DNA of 64,000 bases from Agrococcus sp. Marseille-Q4369 (GCF_018308945.1 NZ_CP070501.1:2542001-2606000), one strand, 5' to 3'. Positions 1 to 8,698 are shown, counted from the first letter of the stretch. Made by a program: numbers and translations. Notes: a model not told the origin generated them from the sequence alone.

Positions 1-445
1 AGCGTTCGACGTATTCTTCTGGTGCGACATCGGCGGTCACCTCCTCTTCGCTGAACGTGAGGGGCTCGCCGAACAGGTGCGTTATGCCTTGGCGATCGGT
101 GAAGCTGTCCTCTCGGACCTCCACCCCTTCGACGAACACCGCAGCTCGCTGCTCCGTCTCGTCCGCGAGAGTCATGACCAAGCACCCGTCAACGACTGTC
201 AAGCTGCCCTCCACCGGCAGTGCGCCGCTGTCCGCCCCCGCTTGCCGGAGGAAGGTGACCGAGCCTGCCTGATCGACCCACAGAGTCAGTTCAGGACCGG
301 CCGGCCCCACAGTCGGCCCGTCGGCGGCTTGCGTCGCCTCCGCGCTTGCCGCGGGCGGCGTTGCCTCAGGCTCGTTAACATCTGACGTGCACGCCGTCGC
401 CGCGATGGCGAGCAGCAAGACCGTCGCGATCGCGATGGGACGCAT
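1..445 (-). CDS. Lipoprotein partner of S1 protease, 3' end outside window
   Basis: The start is ATG at 445, two bases after the stop of the upstream protease gene, so the two are very probably co-transcribed. The first 148 residues are seen. They begin with a hydrophobic signal ending in the lipobox-like ATAC with Cys21, followed by a Pro/Ala/Glu-rich linker, so the protein should be a membrane-anchored lipoprotein. The folded part holds a DGCL motif and, about 50 residues later, FGEPL and PEEYVER. The same three landmarks in the same order (GCL, FGEPV, PAEYEER) occur in the lipoprotein at 5864-6418, which also follows an S1 protease. I recognise no known family. An inhibitor or anchor for the protease is an inference from the repeated pairing. 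Confidence 0.75.
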   Translation of the reverse strand, partial: MRPIAIATVLLLAIAATACTSDVNEPEATPPAASAEATQAADGPTVGPAGPELTLWVDQAGSVTFLRQAGADSGALPVEGSLTVVDGCLVMTLADETEQRAAVFVEGVEVREDSFTDRQGITHLFGEPLTFSEEEVTADVAPEEYVER

Positions 446-447
446 GG

Positions 448-1650
448 CTATCGGTAGACGACGACGCCGAGCGGCCCGAGGTTGTTGCCGCTCGTGCCCG
501 TGAACAGGTCGTAGGAGGTGCCGTTGGCGCTGCCGTAGCCGGACGTGATGCCGTACGCCACCGATCCGACGAACCACGGTCCGCCAGAGTCGCCGCCGCG
601 GACGTACTGATTCCGGGTCTTGAACAGGCCGCAGATCGTTCGTCCAGCCCACACACCGGTCGAGCAGTAGCCGGAAACGGTCACTGTCGAACAGCTCTGA
701 CCGGTCACGGCACCGTACTTGCAGACGCTCGAGCCCACTGACGGCTCCGTCTGGCCGGAGGCGGTGAAGTAGACGCCGGACTGCACCTGGAACTGCTTCG
801 TCGGCGTGCCGGAGAGCCACAGCACGCGCAGGTCACGGTTGCTCATCGCGCTCGAGCCGGTAACGGCCTGCCCGTCGTACGTGCTCGGCCAGCTGTCGCA
901 GTGGCCGGCGCTCAGCACGCCATAGCGCAGCGGGGTTCCCTGTCGGACGATGAAGCCGGCGGTGCAGCCGGGGGGCGAGTACGAACGGCCGCCGCGGGCT
1001 GCTGCAGACTCAGGCATCGCGTCGGGGTCGACCGTCACTTCGACTCGCAGACCCTGAAGTTCGCTCGACGACTCGGCTGTGGATCGAGCCGCGGCGAGAG
1101 GTGCCTCGACCTCGCGATCGAGCGTCACGTAGATGACGCCGGCCTCCACGTCGACCTCGCTCGTGCCGATGGCGCCGTGGTCGCGGTAGTAGGTGTCGAG
1201 GATGTCGGTTTGGATCGTCTCGAGGTCGATGGCCGAGGGCGAGTCGATTTCAACGGCGCTCGCCGGCACGTCCAGCGCGTCGAGCGCGGTCTGCACCTCT
1301 TGGCCGTTGCCCTCCGTCACGAGGATCTGTCCCTCGCCGCCGAGCCAGCGGGACTCCACGATCGCCTCAGGCACCGATGCGCGCAGCTGCTCCGCGGCCA
1401 TGTCGAACTCGACCTGACCCCGCATATCGGCGGCCATGGTGTCGGCGTCCAGACCCTCTCGCTCCGCGAACTCGGTGATCATCTGCACTGCCTCGGCGTC
1501 CCAAGCCGCCTCTTGAATAGCCTGCTGGCTGCGCGGCGAGTGGAGGCGGTCACCGTGGCCCTCCGAGGCCGTCGCGGGTGCCACCACGCCGGCCAAGAGC
1601 AGGGCAGCGATCGCAGTCGCGGCCGCTGTGTGTCGTGCAACTTTGGGCAT
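448..1650 (-). CDS. Secreted S1 family serine protease (streptogrisin/alpha-lytic type)
   Basis: A 400-residue secreted preproprotease. A Sec signal covers about residues 1-29, a propeptide about 30-215, and the chymotrypsin-fold catalytic domain the rest. The catalytic triad is visible as His250 (SAGHC), Asp273 (NRD) and Ser355 (GGDSGGPW). Six cysteines (229, 251, 310, 320, 329, 340) are spaced as in the second protease of this window at 4641-5873, suggesting three disulfides. The ATG at 1650 is preceded by an AGGAGG ribosome site. The long propeptide fits the family, where it acts as a folding chaperone and is cleaved off. The gene is followed two bases later by a lipoprotein gene. The natural substrate cannot be told from sequence. 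Confidence 0.9.
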   Translation of the reverse strand: MPKVARHTAAATAIAALLLAGVVAPATASEGHGDRLHSPRSQQAIQEAAWDAEAVQMITEFAEREGLDADTMAADMRGQVEFDMAAEQLRASVPEAIVESRWLGGEGQILVTEGNGQEVQTALDALDVPASAVEIDSPSAIDLETIQTDILDTYYRDHGAIGTSEVDVEAGVIYVTLDREVEAPLAAARSTAESSSELQGLRVEVTVDPDAMPESAAARGGRSYSPPGCTAGFIVRQGTPLRYGVLSAGHCDSWPSTYDGQAVTGSSAMSNRDLRVLWLSGTPTKQFQVQSGVYFTASGQTEPSVGSSVCKYGAVTGQSCSTVTVSGYCSTGVWAGRTICGLFKTRNQYVRGGDSGGPWFVGSVAYGITSGYGSANGTSYDLFTGTSGNNLGPLGVVVYR

Positions 1651-1770
1651 AGCGTCCTCCTGTTCGGATTTTTCTGAGTATGGATCGAGTCAGGTGAAAT
1701 CTATGTAACGCTTGAGTAACGACTTGCATAGCTCGCCACATCGGTTTGGTCCGACTGATTTCATGACGAC

Positions 1771-2157
1771 ATGATCAGGCGCTCCTCGTCAATCGGACAT
1801 GCCTTCGCTGGCGCGGCCCTCTCTGTCTCGCTGCTGAGCGGCTGCTCTTCCACACCCGAGCCGCTGCCGACCGCGAGTGCCCCGAGCAGCACGGCCGCTC
1901 CAGAGCCCTCCTCGACGGCACCAGTGAGCGCCACCGCCTCCGAGGCGATTCAGATCGAAGTCGCACGGGCCGTCACCGAGATCAGCGGCTCTGAAAGTGG
2001 CAGCGCGCTCGACCCTGAAGACCCGGGCACGCTCCTCGTGGAGGTGTACGACCCGCGCACCTCCATCGACGGCGACGTGGTCGCAGAACTGGAATCGACG
2101 GTCACCGCCATCTGTGCTGAGCACGGCCTCGGCGTCTCCTTCACCTACGGCCCGTGA
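1771..2157 (+). CDS. Small lipoprotein of unknown function
   Basis: A 128-residue protein with an Arg-rich start, a hydrophobic stretch and a lipobox LLSGC (Cys25), then a Ser/Thr/Pro/Ala-rich linker to about residue 60 and a small acidic domain. It is divergent from the protease gene at 448-1650 across about 120 bases, which must hold both promoters. No strong ribosome site precedes the ATG, so expression may be weak. Unlike the other lipoproteins here it has no secreted partner directly upstream. No family recognised. It ends seven bases before a tRNA 3' fragment, so it may mark the edge of an integrated segment. Confidence 0.6.
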   Translation: MIRRSSSIGHAFAGAALSVSLLSGCSSTPEPLPTASAPSSTAAPEPSSTAPVSATASEAIQIEVARAVTEISGSESGSALDPEDPGTLLVEVYDPRTSIDGDVVAELESTVTAICAEHGLGVSFTYGP

Positions 2158-2163
2158 CAAGCG

Positions 2164-2212
2164 TTTGAGTCGATGGATCAAAAGGTTGGGGGTTCGAGTC
2201 CCTCCGGGCGCG
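2164..2212 (+). other. tRNA-Arg-like 3' half (insertion scar)
   Basis: The T-arm (stem 2188-2192 with 2200-2204, loop TTCGAGT), the acceptor 3' strand CGGGCGC and the discriminator base G match the 3' half of an actinobacterial tRNA-Arg starting GCGCCCG. Five-base stem halves TTTGA and TCAAA sit where the anticodon stem should be, but the loop between them has nine bases rather than seven, and no D-arm or 5' acceptor is present because a lipoprotein gene ends just upstream. This is a typical mark left when an element integrates into a tRNA 3' end. It abuts the end of an IS481 remnant. Confidence 0.65.
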
Positions 2213-2215
2213 CAC

Positions 2216-2650
2216 TGTGATGTCTCAGGACATCGTGAACGACTGAACCCCCGCTTGCGGGGGTTCAGTCGTTTTTCGGTTGGTAGCTCTTGTGGGGGTC
2301 GAGGGTGTATTCGCCGAGGACTTCGCCGTCGTGGGTGATGACGGTGGCGTGGTCGTTGTGGACGAGGCAGATGATCTCGGTGCGCTTGTGGGCGCGGCCG
2401 ATGCCGAGGTGGAGCATGCGGTTGGCGTGGCGGAGCGAGATCTTGCCGGCGTGGTCGACGGTGTCGTAGCGGACGCGCCAGAGGTCGGGGTCGTCGGGGG
2501 CGGTGGGTGCTGCCTTGGGGATGAGTTCGTAGGCGAACGCGGGGGTCTTGCGGCCGATGCCGCGGTGGGCTCGGACGTGGTTGTAGTAGTCGCGGAATGC
2601 GTCCAGGACGGCTTGGAGCTCCTCGATGGTCGCGACGGCGATCCTGACCG
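2216..2650 (-). mobile_element. IS481-family insertion sequence remnant (transposase C-terminus)
   Basis: On the minus strand, ending with a stop at 2265, lies the C-terminal ~130 residues of an IS481-type transposase. The DDE-core end (AFRDYYNHVRAHRGIG) is followed by the usual C-terminal tail with LHLGIGRAH. The N-terminal helix-turn-helix and most of the catalytic core are missing, since similarity stops near 2650. The end at 2216-2235, which contains the palindrome GATGTC-TCAG-GACATC, resembles an IS481 terminal repeat and lies directly next to the tRNA scar. The element cannot move by itself. Confidence 0.75.
2243..2268. terminator. Strong hairpin terminator
   Basis: A 26-base near-perfect inverted repeat, CTGAACCCCCGC facing GCGGGGGTTCAG, is followed on the + strand by GTCGTTTTT. 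It overlaps the last codons of the broken IS481 transposase and sits 30 bases after the tRNA scar, so it may be the terminator of the former tRNA region or of the insertion sequence. Confidence 0.6.
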
Positions 2651-2737
2651 CCACGACTGGGATTGTGCCGTATCGCACAGCATGCTTTACTGCAATGCAT
2701 GGCAAACCTATAGGGTGAGCGAGCACAAGGGAGTCTC

Positions 2738-3286
2738 ATGCAACGGCGCAAGAGAGCGGTGACCATTGGAGCGGTGGGAGCGATTGCTTTCGCTGTCAGC
2801 GCCGGAGGGTATCCGGCTCTCGCGGCCCCCCATCCGGAACCTTCCGACCAGCCTCAGATCTCGGTGCAACAGCTACCCGCGGAAGAGCCAGAGGTGGTTC
2901 CCGCGGTCGGCGAGACCGTCGTAGTCGTAGAACACGACGGAATTACCACGTACTACGGGATCAGCGCATCGTGCACTGAATCTATAACTGCCTATACTCC
3001 AACCAAGTCTGGAGGCTCTGCGCGGGCGTCGCTTCAGTTCCAGCGCAGTAGTGGGTGCTCCGGAACGGTCTCGAGGACCGCGCGCTTGCAGTGGCAGGGT
3101 TTTCTGGGGGCCTGGCAGGACCGAGGTAACAAGACGAGCTCGGCTGCACCTGGAACCAACACCATCATTTTGGTGAGCTACCCGTGCCAGAACTCTAATG
3201 CCACCGTGTGGCGGTCGCTGGGTCTCTACGGTTCTGTAGGCAACCCAACTACATCTTCGGCGGTTACGCTGACGTGCGGAGGGTGA
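2738..3286 (+). CDS. Secreted four-cysteine protein, unknown function
   Basis: A 182-residue exported protein. The ATG follows an AAGGGA ribosome site. A basic N-terminus and hydrophobic stretch end at an ALA-AP cleavage site near residue 30. An acidic, Pro-rich segment (about 31-70) looks like a linker or propeptide, and the C-terminal ~110 residues are rich in Ser, Thr, Gly and aromatic residues. Its four cysteines (ASC, SGC, YPC, LTCGG) suggest two disulfides and a small beta-rich domain. A membrane protein gene begins three bases after its stop, so they form a pair. No family recognised. The Ser/Thr/Gly-rich, Cys-bracketed tail recalls the small exported proteins at 12158 and 14020. Confidence 0.65.
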   Translation: MQRRKRAVTIGAVGAIAFAVSAGGYPALAAPHPEPSDQPQISVQQLPAEEPEVVPAVGETVVVVEHDGITTYYGISASCTESITAYTPTKSGGSARASLQFQRSSGCSGTVSRTARLQWQGFLGAWQDRGNKTSSAAPGTNTIILVSYPCQNSNATVWRSLGLYGSVGNPTTSSAVTLTCGG

Positions 3287-3289
3287 CGG

Positions 3290-3736
3290 ATGAACAGAGC
3301 AACTAGGGCCACATCAGGTGCAATTGGCGAGGGTCTGGTTGGCATTGTCGCCGGCGTCGGGACATACTTCGCCGCGAGCCTGGTTTCTGCGTGGGCCTAC
3401 AATCCGCCGGGTGATCCTGCTCCTGCATCGATCGCAGCCCTTCTCGTTGCGGCGGCAGTCGTGGGCGCGGCGTTTTTACGCCCTCGCGTTGCCCTAGTCG
3501 GCGGCGTCACCATGCTCGCACTGCTGTTTCTGGGATTCGTCGTCGGCGCGTCCAGCTCACTAGTCATGACGCCCGGACTGGACTTCGCCGCCTTGCTAAA
3601 GCACGGCGGACGGAGCGCGGTTGTGGCGGCATTGACGGGTGCTGTCCTGGTAGTTTCGCTGCTTTCGCTCCGCGAGCAACGGCTTCGCTCGACGTCTGAC
3701 GTCGGCGATGCCAGCGAGGTGCTTGCCCAGAGGTAG
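3290..3736 (+). CDS. Small four-helix membrane protein, partner of upstream secreted protein
   Basis: A 148-residue protein with four predicted transmembrane helices at about residues 14-36, 45-63, 67-90 and 107-127, ending in a hydrophilic tail. The ATG at 3290 has a GGAGGG ribosome site placed over the stop of the preceding gene (three-base gap), which implies coupled translation. No known family seen. By analogy with bacteriocin loci it could be an immunity or export partner of the secreted protein upstream, but only the gene order supports this. Confidence 0.6.
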   Translation: MNRATRATSGAIGEGLVGIVAGVGTYFAASLVSAWAYNPPGDPAPASIAALLVAAAVVGAAFLRPRVALVGGVTMLALLFLGFVVGASSSLVMTPGLDFAALLKHGGRSAVVAALTGAVLVVSLLSLREQRLRSTSDVGDASEVLAQR

Positions 3737-4640
3737 CGGCAGCCACGCGCGGCGCGAAACCGGCGGCAAGTAGGTCGCCTTGCTGTCGGTCGCTCGCGAG
3801 GTGGCGGCTGGCGATGCCGAGAGTTCGCCGAGAGTGCGTCTTTTGGGCGCTCGCGCTCACTTACCATCCCCGCACGCGTCCCCTCCTGCTTTGAGCCGAG
3901 CTCGCGGGAGGCAGCGCGTTGGTTCACGCTCTCGAAGAGTGCAGTCGCGGCCGTGCGGCCCTGCCGGGTTCAATAGGCGCGGGTGGCGGCTCTTGTGGCA
4001 CGAGGGGTCGTGACTGTGGAGCATCGCCGCCTGCCAGCGCGCGGTTGCTGAGGTGCTCGTAGAGCGCGAGGACGCCCGGCGCTGACACTCGCGAGCTGCG
4101 TGCCGCCGGCCGGCGCCCGACGCACCCCGGGCGAGCGCGCCGTCACCGTGCTCGTGTCGGCTGAGGGCATGTACCTCCAGGCCCGCGACGGGCCAACTCG
4201 GGGGACAGAGCTGTGGCTGAAGTGACTTCATGCCGACCTGGGACGCCGTTCCGCGGCCGACAGCGCTGGCCCTGGCTCCCGGGGAGGTCCCGTTGAGTGC
4301 TCCTGCCCGTCCTGACTCGTGGCGTCGGAGCGTCATTGGATTGGCGCTAGCGGGGTTCGCCGGAGCTACGTGCCTCATCGTGCTGCAAATCTGGGCGCCG
4401 TAAATCGAAGACGGCTGGTTGCTCAAACTATCCGGCGGGTCCCACGAGCCGACTCTTCGAACCGTTGCTGATCTTGATCGTGTACGGGTGGTGGTTCCCC
4501 AGTGTGGTCATCGGCGCTGCCGGTGGCCTCCGGGCCTCCTCGAGATGCGGCCGCGGGTGGGGCGTCGCAGCGGTCCCGCCAAGAAGTGTGCTTGCGGTGA
4601 GCGGGCCTCAATCCTATGCTTCGGCAAAGAAAGGACGCTC
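3737..4640 (+). other. Gene-poor stretch with possible broken membrane-protein gene
   Basis: No convincing full gene. A reading frame at 4230-4403 (57 codons, or 36 from a TTG at 4293 with a GGGGAGG ribosome site) encodes one transmembrane helix (SVIGLALAGFAGATCLIVLQ) and stops. Shortly after, in another frame near 4459-4530, comes a second hydrophobic stretch (LLILIVYGWWFPSVVIGAAG). Together they look like the debris of a two-helix membrane protein. The rest, 3740-4220, shows nothing I can name. Confidence 0.3.
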
Positions 4641-5873
4641 ATGCGCCGCTCGCCACTCCTTTTCATCGCACTCGCAGCGGTCTGCGCGAGCGCAACTCTC
4701 GTCGTACCAGTTCCGTCGGAACGCGCGATCGCGGAGACGCTGCTCCCCGACGACCCCGCGCTCACCGCATCCGCGATTTCGCCCGCGGGACCGGCCAACC
4801 AGCCCTCTCGGTATGCAGGAGTCACGACCACGGAACTCGAAGACCTATCGGTGCTCGCCAGCAGCCTCAGCATCGGCCTGGAGGAGGCGGTGCAGCGATT
4901 CGCTGGAGTAACGCAGTTCAACACCGCCGTCAACAGTCTGCCGGCGACCGCTGTGGTGCACGCCGAATGGCAACAGGGCTCCGGCTCGCTTCACGTTCGC
5001 CCAGGTCAAGCTGGCGCGGCTAGAGATGCCCTCGAGGCTGCCGGCGCAGACGCGAGTGTGAGCGCCGTCGACCTCCCCAACGTGGTGGAGCAAGAGGAGC
5101 TGCAGCAGGCAGTCATCGAGCGGCTGCAGCGCGATGCCTTCGTTCCCGTCAGCACCCACTTCGATGTCCTTGCGAGCACTCCCACGATCTACGCTCAGCT
5201 GCCGCTCTCGGAAAGGGGATCCTCGTGGAACGCCCGGGGCGTCCAGTCGGACGCCGCTGACGCCGCGAGCGAGCTCGGCGTCGCTGTCGAAGTGACGTAC
5301 GCCGAAGAACCGGTCGGGGAGCTCGCGGCGAGTGGCGGAATGCCCCACGCCGACTGCACGGGAGGGCTCATCATGCGTTCCACGAGCGTCACCGGCACCT
5401 ACGGGATTATGACTGCTCATCACTGCACGACAGTCCCTTCGTCCTACGACGGTGCCGCGATCGGTGGAACCAGCATCTCGACCAACCGGGACATCCGCAT
5501 CAACCGCTTCACCAGTGGCACTGCGGTCAACCAGATCAGGAACAACTGGGGCACCTATCGGACGATCACTTATTCGGGCAACCCGGCCAATGGCTCGCCA
5601 GTCTGCAAGTTTGGAGTCAAGACTGGGCAGTCGTGCTCCACTGTTGCCTCGTCGGGCAACTGCTCCTCGTTCTTCCCCGGATACACGTTCTGCGCCCTTC
5701 ACAGGACCGCTACGAGGTACGTGGAGAAGGGCGACTCCGGCGGTCCGTGGTACTACGGCAATACCGGTTGGGGCATTACCAGCGGTACGAACAAGCTGGC
5801 CGGCTACGATTTCTTCACCGGGGCCGGCGCGGCTAACTTCAATTACCTTTCGTACGCAGTCAAGTGGAACTGA
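4641..5873 (+). CDS. Secreted S1 family serine protease (streptogrisin/alpha-lytic type)
   Basis: A 410-residue secreted preproprotease, paralogous to the one at 448-1650. The ATG at 4641 was chosen because AAAGGA lies just upstream and the product then begins with a Sec signal (residues 1-31); the open frame extends further upstream but without signal features. A propeptide (about 32-230) precedes the catalytic domain with His261 (TAHHC), Asp284 (NRD) and Ser366 (KGDSGGPW). The six cysteines at 239, 262, 322, 332, 341 and 351 match the spacing of the other copy. The propeptides differ far more than the catalytic domains. Its last codons overlap the start of the lipoprotein gene at 5864, the same pairing as in the first locus. 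Confidence 0.9.
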   Translation: MRRSPLLFIALAAVCASATLVVPVPSERAIAETLLPDDPALTASAISPAGPANQPSRYAGVTTTELEDLSVLASSLSIGLEEAVQRFAGVTQFNTAVNSLPATAVVHAEWQQGSGSLHVRPGQAGAARDALEAAGADASVSAVDLPNVVEQEELQQAVIERLQRDAFVPVSTHFDVLASTPTIYAQLPLSERGSSWNARGVQSDAADAASELGVAVEVTYAEEPVGELAASGGMPHADCTGGLIMRSTSVTGTYGIMTAHHCTTVPSSYDGAAIGGTSISTNRDIRINRFTSGTAVNQIRNNWGTYRTITYSGNPANGSPVCKFGVKTGQSCSTVASSGNCSSFFPGYTFCALHRTATRYVEKGDSGGPWYYGNTGWGITSGTNKLAGYDFFTGAGAANFNYLSYAVKWN

Positions 5874-6418
5874 ATTCGCGTCGCGGCCTCGTCGCGCTCC
5901 TCCTGATCTTCGCGCTCACCGGATGCACAGTCAGCTCCGATCCGTCGTCAACTCCCGAGACGCCGGAGTCCACGCAGCCGCCCGCTGAGAGGAGCGCCCC
6001 TGCCTCGACGCCGCCAACGGTCGATCCGCACCCGAGCGAAGGCGCGGCGCCCGACGATGACCCGGCGCCGACGGCGGCCCAACTGTCATGGCAGCACTCG
6101 GCCGGCGTCACTTACCTCGTCGCAGATCAAGGGGACAGCGACGCGATCGCCCATGAGGTCATCTTCCGAATCGACGAGGGCGGCTGTCTGCGAGCTGACG
6201 TTGCAGACCGCGGGGAGGGTTTGTTCGTGGCGCTTCACCCCGGTTACGTCGTATCCGCGAAAGGCATCGAGAGCGACGAGGGCGCAGTGGCGCAGTTTGG
6301 AGAGCCGGTTAGCGCGCAGCAGATGGCCGCGGGCGCCGTCCCCGCCGAATACGAGGAGAGGTGCGGGCCGACTCAGCCCACCTCCATATTCGCTCCCGAG
6401 AGCATCAGCGGGCGCTAG
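5864..6418 (+). CDS. Lipoprotein partner of S1 protease
   Basis: A 184-residue lipoprotein starting at GTG 5864, overlapping the protease stop by ten bases, so translation is coupled. The signal ends with lipobox ALTGC (Cys21), followed by a long Pro/Ser/Thr/Glu linker to about residue 70. The domain then shows GCL, FGEPV and PAEYEER in the same order and similar spacing as GCL, FGEPL and PEEYVER in the lipoprotein at 1-445, which also follows an S1 protease. This shared pattern is the best evidence that the two form one family. Function unknown. A protease inhibitor, a surface tether or a self-protection factor are all compatible. Confidence 0.75.
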   Translation: MELNSRRGLVALLLIFALTGCTVSSDPSSTPETPESTQPPAERSAPASTPPTVDPHPSEGAAPDDDPAPTAAQLSWQHSAGVTYLVADQGDSDAIAHEVIFRIDEGGCLRADVADRGEGLFVALHPGYVVSAKGIESDEGAVAQFGEPVSAQQMAAGAVPAEYEERCGPTQPTSIFAPESISGR

Positions 6419-7603
6419 GAGCGGCTAGGGTCGGTCGCGCTCGCGCCGCCCGACCCGACCCACGAGGCCGCAGGCCGAGCCGCCGCGATAGCGGCAACCG
6501 GCCGCCGACCCTGAGCCGAGGTGCCGGGGGAGCGATAAGGAGGAGGGCTCGCCCCCTCCGGGGGCTCGCTCACGAAGCGCTGCTGCTCGCACCGACACGT
6601 AGCGGATCGCTCTTCTCGTACTGATCGCAGCTGCCCGCTGCTCCGACTCGAGCTCCTCGTTGCTGGCCGCGGATGCCCTCCGGGCCTCCTCCGTATGCAC
6701 CCGCCCGGCGCCCACCCTCGCCTCCGCACCTGCCTGCCCGGCACCTGCTCCTCTGCACCGGACCTCCGGTAGCCCGCCGGCGGCGGGCACGTCCCGCCTC
6801 CCGCGATTCGCTGCTGCTCGCAGCGCCTCGCTCCTTCTCGTCGGCCTCCGGCCTCACCGGCTCCGCCTCCACTCCGCCCGGTCTCGCCGACCTCTCCGGC
6901 ATCACTTACTGTCCGCTGACCCCTGGGTCCGCCGGCGGACCCTCCTGCACCAGACTCCGAGAGGACGTGACGCTCCGGCCCGCTCCGTCTCGCCGGGCTC
7001 CGCCCTCACCCTCCGGCACACCGAACCCTCCGATGTCCGCCGGCGGCGGGCGCCCGCTGACCCTGGCTGCGATGCGCTGCTGCACGTCCCGAGTCGCAGC
7101 GGATCGCCTCCCCGCAGATGCACCCGGTGAGACCACCTCCGGCCCCGACGACGAAGCACCGGGCAGCGATGCGTACGCCCCGCAGCTGCTCGGAACGGTA
7201 CGGGCGCCCTCCGGGCTGAGCATCCGCCGGAGCCAGAGCCACCCGCCGAACCGGACAGACGCCGGTCAGCCCTCGACTGCCACCGGGGTTCGGGGCGGCG
7301 CCCCGAGCAAGCGCACCCACCGGTGCTGCAGCAGCGATGCGATGCGGGAAGCATCCAGCAAGGCCACACGGTGGCCGCAGCTGCTCCCCATGGGTGGAGG
7401 AGTGCAGGGCGCCGCCGGCGCACGGAACGACGGAAAGAAGCGATGAGGGCGGGGAGCCGCGCCGCGGCGAGTTGTCCCGGTTCGGCCCGGGGAGGGCCGG
7501 GGCCCGGTTTCGGGGCGCCGTCTTGGGCTTCCACCGGAGCAAGAATGTTGCGCGGACGGCGACTTTTCCGCCCGGTGGAGTCCCAAGCCGCGGGGCGTGC
7601 CGC
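6419..7603. other. Gene-free, cytosine-rich stretch
   Basis: Reading frames are open on both strands because the base composition excludes stops, but none has a plausible start, a ribosome site or protein-like composition. The + strand is strongly C-biased over G, especially 6600-7050. Short motifs recur in degenerate form, for instance GCGCTGCTG with GCGGATCGC about 25 bases later near both 6575 and 7075, and CCGCCGGCGGCGGGC near 6775 and 7040. I see no RNA gene in it. Confidence 0.4.
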
Positions 7604-8215
7604 ATGGATCATCCCGTGGTCTCCTCCTTCGCCTTCATGCGCGCCGGCACCTTGCACGCCGAGGCCGAGCGGAAGCTCTCCCAGTCCGTCTCCGAGGCGC
7701 TCTCCACCGCAGCCGCCGGCACGACGCTCCTCGCCCTCTGCGACGACGAGGGCGGCATCACCCGACTCTTCGTGTCCTTCGGCGACAACGCCGAGAACCG
7801 CGCATTCCGCTTCGCCACCAGCCTCAACGCCTCCCCGACCCCGCACCGCCTCCCCGAGGACCTGACCCGGCAGGAGCTCCGCTGCCTCGCATGGGTGTCG
7901 GGCCGATCGAGCGTCGAGTCCGGGACGCGGGCCAGCACCGACCTCCAGGCCGTCGCCGACGCGATCGACACGAACCTCCTGCCCGGCGATTGGGTCGCCA
8001 TGTCGGTGCGCGCGCCGGCCGCGGCGACGCTACCGGAGCTTCGGACTCACCCCACACTCAACGGCGAAGCGCCGGAACAGGCGTCGCTGAGCGAACGACT
8101 CCCGGCACTGCCACAGGTAGCGTTAACTTTTCTCGATGCTGCAGCCGTCGACGCTCCGCATGTGCGCGAACTGCTGCGCGCCCAAGTTGGGAGCATCGCG
8201 ATGCGCTGCGGCTGA
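7604..8215 (+). CDS. Hypothetical protein, probably 5' fragment of a longer gene
   Basis: From the ATG at 7604 about 170 residues have normal protein composition with hydrophobic and helical segments (SEALSTAAAGTTLLALCDDEG, FRFATSLNAS, LPGDWVAMSVRAP). The remaining ~30 residues before the stop differ in character and may come from unrelated DNA joined at about 8115. The sequence style recalls the N-terminal part of conjugation-type ATPases of actinobacteria, but no ATPase motif is present and I do not claim that identity. No clear ribosome site. Best regarded as a truncated remnant. Confidence 0.4.
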   Translation: MDHPVVSSFAFMRAGTLHAEAERKLSQSVSEALSTAAAGTTLLALCDDEGGITRLFVSFGDNAENRAFRFATSLNASPTPHRLPEDLTRQELRCLAWVSGRSSVESGTRASTDLQAVADAIDTNLLPGDWVAMSVRAPAAATLPELRTHPTLNGEAPEQASLSERLPALPQVALTFLDAAAVDAPHVRELLRAQVGSIAMRCG

Positions 8216-8698
8216 TTCGGGTTTGCGCAGACGAGCACCTGGAGTCGGAAGTCGGCACGCCCTCAACGCGCGCATGCGCTGAGGACAGCGCTTGCGCTCA
8301 AAACTGCGATGACCGAAAAAGACGCCTTCGCTTGACTCCTTTCGACGCTGATGAAGTGGTGCTCGTCAGATAAGGCATCGCGCTTGCCTCGCGAGGAGGA
8401 TCTGCTCCGCTCGTGAGCGCACCGAGTATCGCTTGTTATGGAGTGGCCGAGCAAGGATCTCGCGACAGGTCTCGAGTCAGGTCGATCTACACGATTGCCT
8501 TAAGCTGTAGGTTGTTCTGTCGATTGTTGCTGACGGACCACCGCCCGGTTCTTGCACGACGACGAGCACACGGGAAGTTGAAGCGCTCATGTTCGACTTG
8601 GGCAACTGGCAGATGTGAGGCGAGCGTATGAGACCGGATCTCGGGTCTTGATGGCAAAGGCGGCTCCGCGGCATAGGCTTCTCGCAAGGAGGACTATC
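8216..8698. other. Intergenic stretch ahead of export cassette
   Basis: No gene is visible. It is less GC-rich than its surroundings and must hold the promoter of the export cassette that starts at 8699. A good AAGGAGG ribosome site lies at 8686-8692, but I cannot assign promoter boxes with confidence. Confidence 0.35.

Noticed and set aside
1789-2766. Long minus-strand reading frame with Arg/Pro/His-rich text
   Set aside because: It crosses a tRNA fragment, an IS remnant and a lipoprotein gene; its GTRTPN text is the antisense of a tRNA 3' end.
6902-7846. 314-codon minus-strand frame
   Set aside because: Gly/Arg/Ala-rich composition results from GC content; no ribosome site and no motif; it overlaps the better-supported frame from 7604.
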